This document shows, piece after piece, positions 62,981 through 64,000 of a DNA stretch of 64,000 nt. Source of the stretch: Lactobacillus sp. CBA3606 (GTDB taxonomy: Bacteria; Bacillota; Bacilli; Lactobacillales; Lactobacillaceae); the NCBI RefSeq assembly GCF_002970935.1, contig NZ_CP027194.1, forward strand, positions 248,001 through 312,000, read 5' to 3'. Within the stretch, counting starts at the first letter, position 1. Each line of letters starts with the position of its first letter. The notes beneath the pieces were generated by a model. The model made no database searches, was not told where the DNA came from, and saw only the letters and a program-made list of their open reading frames with translations. The translations under genes and the position numbers were made by a program.

Positions 62981-63069
62981 AGTATGAGTAATGCAATTAT
63001 CTAAAAGTGCTAGTAACGGCTGATGAATGACGAGCCAATTTTACCAAATTAAGAACGGGAGCCTGAGAA

Positions 63070-64000
63070 TTGAAACTGTTTAAGAAAATTACTGCGAACC
63101 GTGATCCTAATAAGTCGCATATTCCATTCCGATTGAATTTTTTGTTTTTTATCGTCTTTTTACTATTTGCGGCGTTAATTGGTCAGTTGGCTTACTTACA
63201 AGTTGATTATGGTGGTAAGTTTGCGACTGAAGTTAACTCAGCGAATAATACGACGGCGACGGCAAGTGTCCAACGGGGATCAGTCTATGATTCAACGGGG
63301 CGGGTTTTGGTCGGTAATAAATCACATCAAGCCATTCAATATACCAAGGGCTTGAGTGTCGCATCGACCAAAATGTACCAAGTTGCAACGAGCTTAAGCG
63401 ACTATTTAACTATTTCGACGTCGAGTTTGACGGACCGCAATAAAGCTGATTACTATTTGGGTAGCAGCGCAAATTTAAAAGCAGTTGCCAAGCATATTTC
63501 AGGAGCGTCCGCTTTATCGGCAGATACCTTATATGATAAAGAAGTCGCTTATACTGAAAAACACCTCATTGATAATTTTACAACCGAGCAAGAAAATGCC
63601 GCCGCTATTTATGCCAAAATGAGTGCGGCGTATTCCTTGTCAACGGTTAACATCAAGTCGACTGGCGTTACCAGCAAAGAGCTGGCTGAGATTGGCGAAC
63701 ACCAATCGCAAATGCCTGGGGTAAAAGTTGGGACTAGCTGGACTCGGAGTTATCCCAATGGAACTAGTATGACCAGTGTACTGGGAACCGTTACCACTGA
63801 AAAGCAAGGGCTACCTAGTGATAACATCAAGACGTTATTGGCTGAGGGTTACTCGCGGGATGATTCGGTTGGTCAAAGCCAATTGGAAAAGCAATACGAG
63901 AGTGTGCTCCGTGGTACCAAGTCGCAAACTGAAGTGAAGACACAAGATGGCGTCATCAAAAAAGAAATTAAGAAGTACGGTGGGCAAAAGGGTGACAACG
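63070..64000 (+). CDS. pbp2B: Class B penicillin-binding protein, 3' end outside the window
   Basis: A transpeptidase whose first 310 residues are in the window. After a short basic start (MKLFKKITANRDPNK) comes one membrane helix (FLFFIVFLLFAALIGQLAYL), then the PBP dimer domain with VQRGSVYDSTGRVLVGN, PGVKVGTSWTRSYPNG and VGQSQLEKQYESVLRG. The catalytic transpeptidase domain lies beyond 64000. The TTG at 63070 follows GGGAG. The layout fits PBP2B-type septal or elongation enzymes; which one cannot be decided here. Confidence 0.92.
   Translation, partial: MKLFKKITANRDPNKSHIPFRLNFLFFIVFLLFAALIGQLAYLQVDYGGKFATEVNSANNTTATASVQRGSVYDSTGRVLVGNKSHQAIQYTKGLSVASTKMYQVATSLSDYLTISTSSLTDRNKADYYLGSSANLKAVAKHISGASALSADTLYDKEVAYTEKHLIDNFTTEQENAAAIYAKMSAAYSLSTVNIKSTGVTSKELAEIGEHQSQMPGVKVGTSWTRSYPNGTSMTSVLGTVTTEKQGLPSDNIKTLLAEGYSRDDSVGQSQLEKQYESVLRGTKSQTEVKTQDGVIKKEIKKYGGQKGDN

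Larger units (their letters stand above)
62682..63069. other. Divergent intergenic region between yfhO and the class B PBP
   Basis: This 388-base gap holds the minus-strand yfhO promoter area with a perfect palindrome at 62776-62790, and the plus-strand promoter at 62952-62980. The middle stretch (about 62800-62940) has no frame or hairpin that I can support. Confidence 0.6.

Noticed and set aside
1-64000. tRNA, rRNA, prophage, insertion sequence, toxin-antitoxin or restriction genes
   Set aside because: I looked on both strands and saw no cloverleaf, rRNA, transposase, integrase or defence-gene signature that I could support.

Overview
The window looks like chromosomal core DNA from a low-to-moderate GC Lactobacillaceae species. 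It has AGGAGG-type ribosome sites, TTG/GTG starts, T-box leaders, an L20-type leader, and gene orders known from Bacillus and Lactobacillus (yhaO-yhaN-yhaM / prsA-yhaH-hit / ecsAB; ytmP-trmB; ytpR-sftA-murC; polA-mutM-coaE-nrdR-dnaB-dnaI; thrS; infC-rpmI-rplT; yqeG-yqeH-yhbY-nadD-yqeK-rsfS-yqeM; ysgA-pheS-pheT; mltG-udk-greA). From memory the order is closest to the Lactiplantibacillus plantarum group. That is inference; no alignment was run. No rRNA, tRNA, CRISPR array, prophage or insertion sequence was seen.

Layout. 1-2.8 kb: LysE-type exporter, aminotransferase, ArgR and a 40-residue basic protein. 2.8-5.1 kb: a structured leader and a class A penicillin-binding protein split by a one-base frameshift. 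5.1-10.3 kb: yheA-like gene and the DNA-processing set yhaO/yhaN/yhaM. 10.3-12.3 kb (minus): prsA, yhaH, hit. 12.4-14.4 kb: ecsA and a frameshifted ecsB. 14.5-21.3 kb: ytmP, trmB, a small minus-strand membrane protein, ytpR, sftA, murC. 21.3-29.5 kb: Bax-inhibitor-like protein, polA, mutM, coaE, nrdR, dnaB, dnaI. 29.5-33.2 kb: T-box thrS and leader-controlled infC-rpmI-rplT. 33.3-35.2 kb: a likely acquired MFS transporter plus GNAT pair. 35.5-42 kb: ribosome assembly and NAD genes, then yceD-rpmF. 42-47.6 kb: gnd, rarA and a two-component system. 47.7-51.9 kb: MenA-like protein, YidC and acylphosphatase (minus), ysgA, HD protein, HxlR regulator. 52-58.3 kb: T-box pheST, mltG, udk, greA. 58.3-64 kb: SDR/MerR pair, HesB-like protein, YfhO (minus) and the start of a class B PBP that leaves the window.

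Themes. Much of the window serves the cell envelope (two PBPs, MurC, MltG, PrsA, YidC, YfhO, the two-component system), DNA replication and repair (PolA, MutM, DnaB/DnaI, RarA, YhaO/N/M, SftA) and translation (ThrS, PheST, InfC, L35, L20, L32, TrmB, TmcAL, RsfS, YqeH). The most interesting non-coding signals are a possible ribosome-site-gating RNA switch before the class A PBP, a textbook 19-bp-spacer MerR operator before the SDR gene, a perfect cre match before the HesB-like gene, an ATA start for infC, and two separate one-G losses that break pbp1A and ecsB.
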